Source of the DNA: Rhodospirillales bacterium
GTDB lineage: Bacteria > Pseudomonadota > Alphaproteobacteria > Rhodospirillales > Defluviicoccaceae
DNA length: 64,000 bases
Direction: 5' to 3'
Assembly: GCA_016712375.1 (NCBI GenBank)
Contig: JADJRE010000021.1
Location: forward strand, 1 to 64,000
Shown here: piece by piece, positions 18,509-26,844 of the stretch
How positions within the stretch are numbered: position 1 is the first letter of the stretch
Layout of the letters: every line of letters starts with the position of its first letter
Translations under genes and position numbers: made by a program
Notes under the pieces: generated by a model
Told to the model about the DNA's origin: nothing
The model's input: only the letters and a program-made list of their open reading frames with translations
The model's database searches: none

Positions 18509-19263
18509 CGGGCCTCCAGCCACAGCAGCCCCGCCAGCACGCCGCAGCCGGCGACTGCGAACGCACCGTCGATCGCCCGCATCCGCAGGTCGGCAAAGCT
18601 GTGCAGCCGTCCGTCGAAGCCGCGGCACTTCATTGCCGCGAGCACCCGTTCGGCCCGCTCGAAGCTGCGCACCAGCAGCATGCCGACCAGCCAGCCGAGA
18701 CTGCGCCAGGTGTGGCGGTCGGTGCGCGGCCGGAAGGCGCGGGCTGTCATCGCCCGGCGCAGCCGCACATACTCGCCGCCGAGAACGTCCAAATAGCGCA
18801 CGGTGAAAAACAACAGGTGAACGAGGCGGTCAGGCAAGCCCAGGCGCTGCAAGGCGTGGGCGAGCGTCGGAGCCGGCACCCCATGGAGCAGCGCCAGCAG
18901 CATCAGCACGACGGCGTTCGCCTTGGCGAGGATCTCCACCGCCCGCACTAGGCCCTCGCGACTGGCGACGACGCCGCCCCACTGCAGCAATGTCTCGCCC
19001 GGCATGGCGAACGGCAGCGTCGCCACCACCAGCAGCATCAGCGCATCGAGCGCGAGCAGACGGTGGAATACGGCTGCCGCCGGCACCCGTGCGACGACAA
19101 CCCCGGCAGCGCCGATCAGGACGGCGGCGACCAGCGCCGGTATCGCTTCCAGCGAAACGGCGACGAAGGCGAAGACGGTGGCGGACAGCAGCCGGATGCG
19201 CGGATCGATACCGACCAATCCGGTCCTATCGCCGCCGAGCAGCGGCCGACCGCCGCCGCTCAT
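18505..19263 (-). CDS. cbiQ: ECF transporter T component, second copy
   Basis: 252-residue membrane T component with hydrophobic segments throughout (FVAVSLEAIPALVAAVLIGA, LLVVATLPFAMPGE, LAKANAVVLMLLALLHG). The two coupling-helix signatures that contact the ATPase are A-x-x-x-R-G-like: MTARAFRP and MKCRGFDG. It couples the ATPase subunits to a metal-binding S component (CbiM or NikM type). It overlaps its ATPase by 4 bases and the upstream cbiO by 4 bases, indicating one transcript. Sequence differs clearly from the other CbiQ (20138-20902), so it is not a recent duplicate. Confidence 0.85.
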   Translation of the reverse strand: MSGGGRPLLGGDRTGLVGIDPRIRLLSATVFAFVAVSLEAIPALVAAVLIGAAGVVVARVPAAAVFHRLLALDALMLLVVATLPFAMPGETLLQWGGVVASREGLVRAVEILAKANAVVLMLLALLHGVPAPTLAHALQRLGLPDRLVHLLFFTVRYLDVLGGEYVRLRRAMTARAFRPRTDRHTWRSLGWLVGMLLVRSFERAERVLAAMKCRGFDGRLHSFADLRMRAIDGAFAVAGCGVLAGLLWLEAR

Positions 19264-20144
19264 GGGTTTTCACCGAGCGTCGCCGCAGTGCCGCGCTCCT
19301 TCCTCATCGGGTCGGAAGCCTCAGTGAGCAACGCCGCCATCTCGGCCACGGTCCGCGGCGGCGGTGCATCGGCGCGGATCAGGCCCAGTGTGCAGGCATG
19401 CTCGGCAAGCTCCAGCAGCAGCGGCCGCCGCAGATGCGCTCGCCGCAACAACGCCGCATCCGCCATCGCCCTTTCCGGCGCATCGCAGGCAATCACCCGG
19501 CCATCTGCAAACAACGCGACCCGGTCCGACCAGGCAAGGGCTAGATCGACATCGTGGGTCGCGTACACGACCGTCGTCCCAGCATCGACGAGCCGTCGCA
19601 ACACCGCCAACAGGTGGGCCACCGCGTGCGGATCAAGGCCGGCAGTGGGTTCATCCAGCACCAGCACGGTCGGCCGCATCGCAAGCACCCCCGCGATCGC
19701 GACGCGGCGCTTCTGGCCCAGGCTCAGCATGTGGATCGGCCGGTCGGCGAGGGCGGTGATGCGGACATCTTCGAGCGCCTCGGCAACCCGCATCCGCACC
19801 TCGCTCTCCGGCAGGCCCATGTTCATCGGTCCGAACGAGACATCTTCGAAAACCGTACCGGCGAACAGCTGATCGTCGGGGTCTTGCAGGACGAGGCCGA
19901 CCCGCGCCCGCCACGCCTGCAGCGCGCGCCCGTCATAGGCTACTTGCTCGCCATCAAGAAGAAGAGTCCCCGCTTCCGGCCGCAAGCTGCCGTTCAGGTG
20001 CAGCAGCAGCGTCGTCTTGCCGGCGCCATTCGGGCCGAGAATGGCGAGCGTCTCGCCCCGTCGTACAGCGAGATCCAGCCCATCCAGCGCCAGAACCGCG
20101 CCCGGATAACGGAAGCGCAGCCCTCGCCCATCGAGGATCACCAT
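19260..20144 (-). CDS. cbiO: ECF transporter ATPase, first copy
   Basis: 294-residue ATPase with Walker A GPNGAGKTTLLLHL, Q loop LQDPDDQLFAGTVFEDVSFG, signature LSLGQKRRVAIAGVLAM (the second glycine is Leu), Walker B LVLDEPTAGLD and ATHDVDLA. The carboxy-terminal 70 residues (HLRRPLLLELAEHACTLGL) form the extra domain usual in cobalt/nickel-type CbiO. It energises cobalt uptake with the CbiQ encoded immediately upstream. The start is at ATG 20144, overlapping cbiQ by 7 bases. Confidence 0.9.
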   Translation of the reverse strand: MVILDGRGLRFRYPGAVLALDGLDLAVRRGETLAILGPNGAGKTTLLLHLNGSLRPEAGTLLLDGEQVAYDGRALQAWRARVGLVLQDPDDQLFAGTVFEDVSFGPMNMGLPESEVRMRVAEALEDVRITALADRPIHMLSLGQKRRVAIAGVLAMRPTVLVLDEPTAGLDPHAVAHLLAVLRRLVDAGTTVVYATHDVDLALAWSDRVALFADGRVIACDAPERAMADAALLRRAHLRRPLLLELAEHACTLGLIRADAPPPRTVAEMAALLTEASDPMRKERGTAATLGENP

Positions 20145-20902
20145 AACGATCTAAAGCTGGCGGGTGCGGCAAGCGCCAGGACCACGATCGACGCGTGAAC
20201 GCCGAGCGAACCGGCGATAAACGCGCGGCAATGGGCGCGCCGTGGCGCCAGGACGCGCAGCTCGCCGGTGTAGCCACGTGCCGTAAGGCCGACCTGCAGC
20301 CGCGCCGCACGATCCAGCACCCGCGGCAGCAGCCCCGCCGCCAGCAGGCCGGCGGAACGGATCGACCGCCCAAAGCCGGCGTAGCCGAGCCGCGATGCCT
20401 GCGCCGTCCGCCCTAGCGCCGCCGTTTCTATCGTCAGCGTCGAAAAGCGATAGATCATCAGCATCAGATCGAGGAGGACCGCCGGCAACCGCAGCCGGCT
20501 CGACAACGCCAGCAGCTCGGTGAACGGCGTCGTCAGCACGATCAGCAGCAGCGCCGCCGTTGCCGCCATCGCTCGCAGCAACGCCGAGACGGCCTGCGCC
20601 AGACCTTCTTCGCCGACATGCAGCAGCGGGCCGGCACCACTGAACTCCAGCGAGACGGCCAACACCGCCACGCCCGGCAGCAGGAACCCTGCCGGCACCG
20701 CCAAGAGGCGGCTGTAGTCGGCCAAAGGCAGGCGCGCGCCGAGCAGCGCCGCCGCCGCCGCCGCCAGCAGCACGAGCGCGTCGCCCGGCCATGGAGGCAG
20801 CACCACCGCCAGCACCAGCAGACCGCCGCCGAGGATCAGCTTGTCGGCAGGATGTCGCTGTCGCCAGCGGTTAGTGTAGGCGAGCCGCTCAACCGTGTGC
20901 AT
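20138..20902 (-). CDS. cbiQ: Cobalt ECF transporter T component
   Basis: 254 residues with multiple membrane helices. The N-terminal MHTVERLAYTNRWRQRHPAD with DKLILGG is characteristic of CbiQ, and the coupling motifs are AQASRLGYAG-like and GLTARGYTGE. It joins CbiMN to the ATPase. Its start overlaps the end of cbiN by 14 bases. This is the T component most likely to belong to CbiMN because it directly follows them. Confidence 0.88.
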   Translation of the reverse strand: MHTVERLAYTNRWRQRHPADKLILGGGLLVLAVVLPPWPGDALVLLAAAAAALLGARLPLADYSRLLAVPAGFLLPGVAVLAVSLEFSGAGPLLHVGEEGLAQAVSALLRAMAATAALLLIVLTTPFTELLALSSRLRLPAVLLDLMLMIYRFSTLTIETAALGRTAQASRLGYAGFGRSIRSAGLLAAGLLPRVLDRAARLQVGLTARGYTGELRVLAPRRAHCRAFIAGSLGVHASIVVLALAAPASFRSLW

Positions 20903-21215
20903 CGCCGGCGGTACCGGTGCGCGTCGCGGTCCGCGATCGAGGGTGCGCCTGCCCCCGCCTGAGCCCGAAATAATAGCCGAGCACGCCTGCCCCGAGCGCC
21001 GCCTGGAGGGCGAATAGCAGGCTGGAAATTTCGCCGCTGGGAGGCTCCCACAAAGGGCTGGCCCACGGCCGGTAATCGGGCGCGATCTGTTCGATTTGCG
21101 CCTGCGCCTGGCCGTCGGCGCCGCCGAAGCTCTCGTTGCCCTCGAACGACAGGAAAAGCGGCACGACAGCGATCAGCACCGCCGCCGCGAGCAGCAGGAG
21201 ATTGTGCCGTCGCAT
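20889..21215 (-). CDS. cbiN: Cobalt transport accessory protein CbiN
   Basis: 108-residue protein with two transmembrane helices, one at each end (LLLLAAAVLIAVVPLFLS and SLLFALQAALGAGVLGYYFGL), and a periplasmic loop containing QAQIEQIAPDYRPWASPLWEPP. CbiN is essential for metal loading of CbiM. The start ATG 21215 overlaps the cbiM stop by one base (TGATG). A longer upstream frame is only a shadow of cbiM. Confidence 0.88.
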   Translation of the reverse strand: MRRHNLLLLAAAVLIAVVPLFLSFEGNESFGGADGQAQAQIEQIAPDYRPWASPLWEPPSGEISSLLFALQAALGAGVLGYYFGLRRGQAHPRSRTATRTGTAGDAHG

Positions 21216-21886
21216 CAGCGCGCCTCCTTCGGCAGCAGCGCGAGAGCCTGCAACTCGGGTCGGCTGTTGGCGGACAGTACGTTGACGACGACGACGGTGA
21301 TCAGCCCTTCGATCACCGCCAGCGGCACCTGGGTGACGGCGAAGATCGTGCCGAACTTGGCGAACGAGGCAGCGATTCCGCCGACCGGGTCGGGAAACGC
21401 CAGCGCGAGCTGCATCGACGTCGTCACGTAAGTGGCGAGGTTGCCCAGTGCGGCGGCGGCGAACACCGCCACGGCCAGCGAACCGCCGACGCCGCGGACG
21501 ATGCGGAACAGCGCCCAGGCGACCCACGGACCGACGATCGCCATCGAAAAGACGTTGGCGCCGAGCGTGGTGATCCCGCCATGCGCCAGCAGCAGCGCCT
21601 GGAACAGCAGCACGATCGTGCCCAGCACCGTCATCACGCTCGGGCCGAACAGCACCGCGCCGAGCCCGGTGCCGGTAGGATGCGAGCAGCTGCCGGTGAC
21701 CGACGGGATCTTGAGCGCCGACATCACGAAGCAGAAGGCGCCCGATGCGGCCAACAGCAGCTTCGTCTCCGGATGTTTGCGCACCGCCTTGCCCAGCCGC
21801 CAGACGCCATGGGCGACAAATGGCGCCGACGCCAGCGCCCAGCCGGCTGCATGCGGCGCCGGCAGAAATCCCTCCATGATGTGCAC
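21215..21886 (-). CDS. cbiM: Cobalt ECF transporter substrate-binding component CbiM
   Basis: Membrane S component that binds Co(II). GTG at 21886 gives VHIMEGFLPAPHAAGW, matching the conserved MHIMEGFLP in which His2 is a metal ligand. It has a GGAGG site 8 bases upstream. The further conserved regions include IPSVTGSCSHPTGTGLGAVL and a C-terminal run of helices. The 223-residue product is of normal CbiM length. It is the first gene after the cobalamin riboswitch (22008-22205), so its expression is expected to fall when adenosylcobalamin is plentiful. Confidence 0.92.
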   Translation of the reverse strand: MHIMEGFLPAPHAAGWALASAPFVAHGVWRLGKAVRKHPETKLLLAASGAFCFVMSALKIPSVTGSCSHPTGTGLGAVLFGPSVMTVLGTIVLLFQALLLAHGGITTLGANVFSMAIVGPWVAWALFRIVRGVGGSLAVAVFAAAALGNLATYVTTSMQLALAFPDPVGGIAASFAKFGTIFAVTQVPLAVIEGLITVVVVNVLSANSRPELQALALLPKEAR

Positions 21887-22007
21887 GACGTTGTCCTCCG
21901 TCCGCCTCTCAGGGTCGTTCGACCGCCCGTCGCGAACGGAAGCCACCACGGTGGCATTCAGTCGCCTCCGCCCGGTGCACCCCGCCCGGTACGGTCGCGT
22001 CGGTAGC

Positions 22008-22205
22008 GGCGACGGCAGGTCTCCTGGCTCACGGGTCGCAGCGCTCGCCCGGCCTTCCCGCTTGCGCAGTGGCCATCGCGGCGAGCGCTCGCCGCTCACA
22101 GTTGCGGGGGCAGCCACGGCCGGGGATCCCGCGTGCGGGTCGATCCCTTCCGTGTTCCCTTTTGATCCCCAGGGCTTTGTCACCCCTCGAGGAACCGTCC
22201 CGGTC
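22008..22205 (-). promoter_or_regulatory. Cobalamin riboswitch upstream of cbiM
   Basis: The minus strand contains the B12-box GAGCCAGGAGACCTGCC (near 22013-22030), preceded by GCCACTG...GGGAAGGCCGG and, further 5', GGGAACACGGAAGG and GCTGCCCCCGCAACTGTGAGC. These are the conserved blocks of the Cbl riboswitch in their usual order. It is about 120 bases ahead of cbiM's start. Binding of adenosylcobalamin is expected to repress the operon. No anti-terminator hairpin could be assigned by eye. Confidence 0.93.
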
Positions 22206-22418
22206 ACTATAGGAACGTCGGCAACCCGGTCAAGCAGGATGCTCCCTCGGATATGCGTCAGCTTCAACGCTGCGCCCGATCATCCCGGCGTGTTTCGACG
22301 CGTTATCCCAATCGCTACGCTTGTATCCCGGACGCCCTGACTTACGCTATGCTCTCTGCGCGTCGATATGCATCCGGTACAGCCGTGGTATTTGCGACCT
22401 AGAACAGAGGAGCGGCCT

Positions 22419-23116
22419 ATGATCGTCGAAGTGATTGAGAGGCCTCCTTTGAGCCTCGTCGAGGAATACCGGGCGCTGATGCGTCACGACTCCGTCACCT
22501 GCGCGATCTCGGACTCTATGGGACGTTTCAACGCGATGACTTCGGACATGCGGCCTGTGTTCGAAGGAGTTCGCTTCGTCGGGACGGCGGTGACGGTGAA
22601 GACGCTTGCCTCTGATCTCGCGGCAGCATTCAAGGCGATCGACATCAGTCAGCCCGGGGACGTGGTGGTCATCGACTCGCACGGCTCCGTCAACACCGCG
22701 TTCTGGGGAGAAAACATGACTATGTCGGCGCTCAACCGGGGAGTCATCGCTGCGGTGATCGATGGGGCCTGCCGGGACGTCGAAGAGATCCGCAGGATCC
22801 GCTTCCCGGTGATCTGCAAGGGCATCGTGCCGAACGTTGCGGCAATCGCCGGGTATGGGGACGTCAACGTCGCGATCCAATGCGCGGGGTGACGGTCTCG
22901 CCGGGAGACGTGCTCGTCGCCGACGGCAACGGCGTCGTCGTCGTGCCGCTGGCCGAGGCGGCCACAGTCCTCTCCAAAACGCAGCGGCTGCTCGCGACAG
23001 AAGGCATCGTCCAGGACAAGATCCGGGCCGGCGCCACCATCGGTGAACTGATCAATGTGGATGACATATTCAGAAGCGCATTCGCGTATCAGGACAAGGC
23101 ATCGAAAAGCAACTGA
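22419..23116 (+). CDS. RraA-like / HMG-aldolase-family protein (frameshift near 22885)
   Basis: Member of the RraA/4-hydroxy-4-methyl-2-oxoglutarate aldolase fold. The conserved core is GVIAAVIDGACRDVEEIRR followed by FPVICKGIVPN, and the C-terminal IQCGGVTVSPGDVLVADGNG lies in two frames. A missing base in TGCGCGGGG near 22880 explains the split. The full length is about 232 residues. Start ATG 22419 has AGAGGAG upstream. Substrate cannot be predicted: the family includes aldolases, decarboxylases and the RNase E regulator. It stands at the edge of the accessory region. Confidence 0.75.
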
Positions 23117-23264
23117 TCGAGAATGGTGAGATATTCAGACAGAGCTGGATGCACCGGGATGCCCGGTCGTCCCACCGCCCACCGCGCCGTTGCGCCATCC
23201 CAGTAACGACGTTTCGAGCAAGCTTTCGCCGAAGTCCGCTGTCTCGCGCCTGCGACTGATGTAG

Positions 23265-23293
23265 GGCAAGTCTATAGCGCAGCGTGACCTGCC
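23265..23293 (+). repeat. Degenerate REP copy
   Basis: Differs at 5 of 29 positions from the perfect REP pair at 23753 and 24378, keeping the stem-loop layout (GGCAAGTC ... GACCTGCC). It is followed by a further inverted-repeat-like stretch to about 23355 framed by GTAGGGC (23261) and GCCCTAC. Confidence 0.6.
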
Positions 23294-23368
23294 GGATGCG
23301 AGGATGCGACTCGCTCCTATGCGGCGGATTGCACTTCGCTTCGGATACGCCCTACGCGAGCTGGCGCC

Positions 23369-23656
23369 CTACAGACCTTGCGTGACCAGCAAGTGCGACT
23401 TGGTTGCCTGCTGTCGAAGCGCGCGCAACGGGACGTACTCAGGTGAAGTCCACCAAGCCCGAAAGCGCTCCATGTCGGGAAACTCAAGGATCACGCAGCG
23501 TCTTGGCGACCATGAGCCTTCCAACACTTCCGTCGCTCCTCCGCGGGCCAAGTAGCGACCTCCGTGGGCGGCGATGGTAGCTGGAACCTTCTGTCGGTAC
23601 TCCTCAAACAGCTTCTGATCAAGTACATCGATGTCGGCGATCACGTATGCAGCCAT
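23369..23656 (-). CDS. DUF1330 domain-containing protein
   Basis: 95-residue single-domain protein of the dimeric alpha/beta-barrel superfamily. The DUF1330 pattern is clear: AAYVIADIDVLDQKLFEEYR, then HGGRYLARGG, EVLEGSWSPRRCVILEFPDM and AWWTSPEYVPLRALRQ. Function of the family is unknown. It lies alone on the minus strand, with the degenerate REP downstream of its 3' end and the RAYT unit upstream. Confidence 0.85.
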   Translation of the reverse strand: MAAYVIADIDVLDQKLFEEYRQKVPATIAAHGGRYLARGGATEVLEGSWSPRRCVILEFPDMERFRAWWTSPEYVPLRALRQQATKSHLLVTQGL

Positions 23657-23752
23657 ATCGTCTCCGCTAAGTGTGTTCGGCGGCTCGCCTGTGCTCGCTC
23701 CGCCGGCATTCTGACTCGGGCAGCAACGCGTAGCCCGGGTTAGCTGTTGTAT

Positions 23753-23781
23753 GGCGGGTCTAAAGCGGAGCGTGACCCGCC
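23753..23781 (+). repeat. REP palindrome, left copy
   Basis: 29-base hairpin: stem GGCGGGTC / GACCCGCC with a 13-base interior TAAAGCGGAGCGT. It lies 7 bases beyond the stop of the RAYT gene. Its exact reverse complement (29 of 29) lies at 24378-24406 on the other side of the gene. Confidence 0.9.
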
Positions 23782-23788
23782 GAATGCG

Positions 23789-24328
23789 TCATTCGCCCCA
23801 CTCTCCGCTTAACGTAGTCTGTTCATTGGGTCCAAGCCACGCTTGAGGGTAGAGCCCGCGCCGGACGCAGGCTTTGAACGTGGAAAGCGGCCAATCGGCG
23901 ACGTGCCGGACATAGCCGTGCTTGACCGGATTGAAGTGGACGTAATCGACATGGGCCGCGAAATCATCCTTATCGCGGATGGCGTGCTCCCAGAAGCGGC
24001 GCTGCCAGATGCCGCGCTCCCCGCTCCGCAGCCGCGCCTCCGAGCGCCGCTCGCCGATGGGCACACTGCGGGCAAAGATCGTCTTGATCAGCCGCCAGCG
24101 GGTTGAGAAATCCGCGTCGCCCTCTGGCAGCGTCCAGACGCAGTGGAGGTGATCCGGGAGCGCAACCCACGCGTCAATCGTGAACGGGTGAGTGCGGCGG
24201 GTGACACGAACGGCATTCCGGAGTTGATCGATGTGCCGCGTCAATAAATCATTGCCGCGCCGCTCCAAAAGATTGACGGTAAAGAAGTAACAGCCTCCTG
24301 GTACGCGGTGGCGACGGTAGTCGGGAAT
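23789..24328 (-). CDS. REP-associated tyrosine transposase (RAYT)
   Basis: HUH-superfamily Y1 single-strand transposase of the IS200/IS605-related RAYT group. The HUH motif is DHLHCVW, and the family tyrosine region is DYVHFNPVKHGYV; the intervening IWQRRFWEHAIRDKDDF is also typical. Family members act on REP hairpins, and here the gene is bracketed by a perfect inverted pair of REPs (23753 and 24378), so the assignment is strong. The N-terminal homology (PDYRRHRVPGGCYFFTVNLL) extends past the first canonical start (TTG 24268) to an ATT at 24328, where relatives have ATG. A TAG three codons upstream prevents a further extension. Either ATT is used, or the start has been lost. Confidence 0.85.
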   Translation of the reverse strand: MPDYRRHRVPGGCYFFTVNLLERRGNDLLTRHIDQLRNAVRVTRRTHPFTIDAWVALPDHLHCVWTLPEGDADFSTRWRLIKTIFARSVPIGERRSEARLRSGERGIWQRRFWEHAIRDKDDFAAHVDYVHFNPVKHGYVRHVADWPLSTFKACVRRGLYPQAWLGPNEQTTLSGEWGE

Positions 24329-24377
24329 TGCAAGCTACTCCGATCACGGCAACAATCTCTCGCCGACAATCCCATCC

Positions 24378-24406
24378 GGCGGGTCACGCTCCGCTTTAGA
24401 CCCGCC
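24378..24406 (-). repeat. REP palindrome, right copy (inverted)
   Basis: Exact reverse complement of the copy at 23753-23781. Together they flank the RAYT gene in opposite orientation, a REPIN-like arrangement. Bases following each copy differ, with a partial match in the next few bases (GAATGCG versus GGATGGG). The IS110-family element begins close to the outer side. Confidence 0.9.
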
Positions 24407-24411
24407 CTTGT

Positions 24412-24626
24412 ATCTTGCCGGCGGTGAGGCGTAGCTGGCCTCACCGTGGACCGGGTGAGCATGCATCCGCCCTTGGACGGCAAGTCCGAAGCGTAGATTG
24501 TGCCCCCGGTCCGCACCTTCGACCTCTTGGAGGCTGGACGGTATCGAGGACGCGGCGTTTTGCCCGCAAGTCCGTATCCACAAGGTCAGTCGGTCGGGAG
24601 GTCATCGGCAACGACGAGGGGTTGGG
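24412..24626 (+). ncRNA. Candidate bridge-RNA region of the IS110 element
   Basis: In IS110-group elements the noncoding left end encodes a structured bridge RNA. This stretch holds a perfect hairpin (GTGAGGC with GCCTCAC, 24424-24444) and several GC-rich fragments, but I have not folded it or matched loops to flanks. Listed as a candidate only. Confidence 0.3.
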
Positions 24627-25611
24627 ATGCAGGTCATCGGGGTCGACGTCAGCAAGGGAGAAACTGCACTGCGCCTGGCTGCGCGACGCTGCCCGCCGGC
24701 AGGTCCGGCCGAAGTCGGTCGCCAACACGGCCGACGGACACGCCGCCCTCCTCGCCTGGGCGACCCGGGTGACTGGCGCCGCCGCGGCCGAACTGCACGT
24801 CGTCCTGGAAGCGACCGGCGTCTACCACGAGGCGGCGGCGACCTTCCTGCATGACGCCGGCTGCCACGTCTCGGTGGTCAACCCGTTGCAGGTCAAGCGG
24901 TTCGCCGAGAGCCTGGGCGTCCGGACGAAGACCGACCGGCACGACGGCCTGATCCTCGCCCTGTTCGGCGACGCCCGCCGGCCGGCCGCCTGGACGCCGC
25001 CGCCGGGCGAGATCCGCCAGCTGAAGGCACTCCTCGGCCGGCTCGCCGCCCTTGAACAGGACTTTGCCCGCGAGCTCAACCGGCTGGAGACGGCGCGTGC
25101 CGAGCCGGCCCCCGACGCGGTGCTCGTCTCGCTGCAGACGATGCTGGATGTGCTGGCGGCGGAGATCGCCCGGCTGCGCCGGCAGATCGACGACCATCTC
25201 GACAGCCATCCCGAGCTGAAGGAGCAGCGGGCGTTGCTGGAGAGTATTCCCGGCATCGGCGCCAAGCTTTCGCTGTGGTTCCTGGCCTTGTTCCGCAGTC
25301 GAACCTTCGCCTCTGCCCGTCAGGCGGCGGCGTTTCTCGGTCTCGTGCCGGTCGAATTCCAGTCCGGCTCCAGCGTGCTGAAGCGGCCACGTCTGTCAAA
25401 GGCCGGGGATGCCCGCTGGCGGGCCAGACTGTTCCTGCCGGCGATGGTCGCCGCCCGCTGGAATCCGTTGGTCCGCGCCCAGTACCAACGCCTGCTCGCC
25501 GCCGGCAAATCGAAGATGAGCGCCCTCGGTGCGGCGATGCGAAAGCTTGTCCACATCGCCTTCGGCGTCCTCAAACACCACAAACCGTTCGATCCGAACG
25601 TCGCTGCTTGA
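24627..25611 (+). CDS. IS110-family transposase (frameshift near 24660)
   Basis: DEDD-type transposase with C-terminal Transposase_20 domain, about 327 residues. The catalytic N-terminal part reads MQVIGVDVSK then, after removing one G from a GGG run, EKLHCAWLRDAARRQV. Other acidic residues sit in VLEATGVYHEA and TKTDRHDGLILA. The C-terminal half has the family's helix-hairpin-helix-like LESIPGIGAKLSLWFLAL and AAFLGLVPVEFQSGSS. The shift disables the N-terminal region if real. Since a single G corrects it, an error is likely. Confidence 0.85.
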
Positions 25612-25747
25612 CCAGGCAATACGGTATCTACTCGATCGGTCAACGTCCTCAACGGACGTTGAATTGCGTCTGCTCTGCGGAATGCCGAAGCGTCGCACCT
25701 GGCGAAACGCATGATGTCAAACGCGGACGCCACCGCGGCTTCGTCGT

Positions 25748-26626
25748 TCAGAACGATGCGCCGACGGTGAACACTACCTTGGCGTCGCAGTCGTTGGTGT
25801 TGCCGCACGCACCACGGCTGTAGTTGGTATCGGTGTAGGCGACGCTGAAATCGACGCCCTTGACCGTCACCGTGGTTCCGAGAAGCCAGTCGGTGCCGCT
25901 CACGTCCTTCTCGACGTACTGGTAGCCGACCCAGCCGTAGACCGACCAATCCACCCAGGGATTGGGGACGGTGACGGTTACCTGGCCGTTGGAGTAGTTG
26001 CCGATGCCGGTGTTGAACTGGTATTCGGGCGTCGCCGCGTTGAAGAACTCGATCTCCAGCCAGTCGGTCACGGTGTAGGTCAGGGTCAGCGGGATTTCCC
26101 AGTAGTCGAAGTTGTCTCGCCGCGCCGTGCCCGGATAGGCGTAGTAGGCACCGCCGAGATCCCAACTCAGCCCGGTGTCACCGATATCGCCGCGGATGCC
26201 GAACAGCGCATCGATCTCGATGTTCGACGTGTCGGTATCGCCTTTCAGCTTGGCGTTCGAGGCGAAGGTGCCGATGTAGACGCTGGTGCCGAGCACGCCG
26301 GTCTCCAGCGCGTATTCGAGCGTGCCCTGAATCGCCGGATCGTCGTCGGAATTGGTGATGCCGCGCGAGACGTAGTTGGAAGTCAGCGCGACGCTGCCGC
26401 TGAACGCTCCCGGAAGCCAGTCGTCCGGCTTAGCCTCGTGCTGCTGCGCCTCCCTTCCGGGTTCAACCGTTTTCTCCGCAGGGCTGTCGTCGTCGGCCGC
26501 GGCCGGATCGGGTAGCGCGCCACACAAACCGGCGGCGGCAAACAGCAGCCCGAGACAGACCCTGCCGCATCGACGCAAGCCGTCGGGGAGGGCTGAACGC
26601 TTTTCCCCACCTTTCGCATGTTGCAT
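25748..26626 (-). CDS. TorF-family putative porin
   Basis: Outer-membrane beta-barrel protein of 292 residues with an N-terminal signal sequence (LGLLFAAAGLCGALPDPAAA) and a charged spacer (PAEKTVEPGREAQQHEAKPD). The barrel begins with GSVALTSNYVSRGITNSDDD, the hallmark of the TIGR02001/TorF group, and ends with alternating strands finishing KVVFTVGASF (terminal Phe). It may pass metal complexes or small solutes. Its position directly downstream of the nik genes on the same strand suggests a link, with an intergenic 218 bases holding a strong hairpin. Confidence 0.85.
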   Translation of the reverse strand: MQHAKGGEKRSALPDGLRRCGRVCLGLLFAAAGLCGALPDPAAADDDSPAEKTVEPGREAQQHEAKPDDWLPGAFSGSVALTSNYVSRGITNSDDDPAIQGTLEYALETGVLGTSVYIGTFASNAKLKGDTDTSNIEIDALFGIRGDIGDTGLSWDLGGAYYAYPGTARRDNFDYWEIPLTLTYTVTDWLEIEFFNAATPEYQFNTGIGNYSNGQVTVTVPNPWVDWSVYGWVGYQYVEKDVSGTDWLLGTTVTVKGVDFSVAYTDTNYSRGACGNTNDCDAKVVFTVGASF

Positions 26627-26741
26627 TCGCTGTCTCCAGGCGGCTTTAGCAAGATCACAAGGTCAGTGGCAGGCATGGGCGAGCGATGCAGCGCAGGAGT
26701 CGACCTTTCGCCGATTAGCCCATTTGGGGATATTGGATCCC

Positions 26742-26825
26742 AGGGGACTGCTGCGCAAGGGCCTCTTCTCCTTGTTGCACGGGACACAGTCCCCTAGGCC
26801 ACGACCCCGGGGATGCGTGGGCCCC
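26742..26825. other. Tandem hairpins between nikL and the porin gene
   Basis: AGGGGACTG at 26742-26750 is complementary to CAGTCCCCT at 26787-26795 (9 bp with partial inner pairing). A second hairpin, GGCCACG with CGTGGGCC, spans 26797-26825 with a CCCCGGGG core. No T run follows on the minus strand, so a simple intrinsic terminator is not obvious. It may be a processing or attenuation site. Confidence 0.45.
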
Positions 26826-26844
26826 TTGCAGATTGGTCAACCCT

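Larger units (their letters stand above)
24407..25640 (+). mobile_element. IS110-family insertion element (ends approximate)
   Basis: Element defined by its transposase (24627-25611), with about 220 noncoding bases to the left and an undetermined short right end. IS110 elements lack inverted terminal repeats, so the ends cannot be fixed by eye. It abuts a REP, a known target type for several IS110-family members. Confidence 0.6.

Noticed and set aside
21432..22340. Long plus-strand frame across cbiM and its leader
   Set aside because: It is the complement of cbiM and the cobalamin riboswitch. Low-complexity residues and no known domain.
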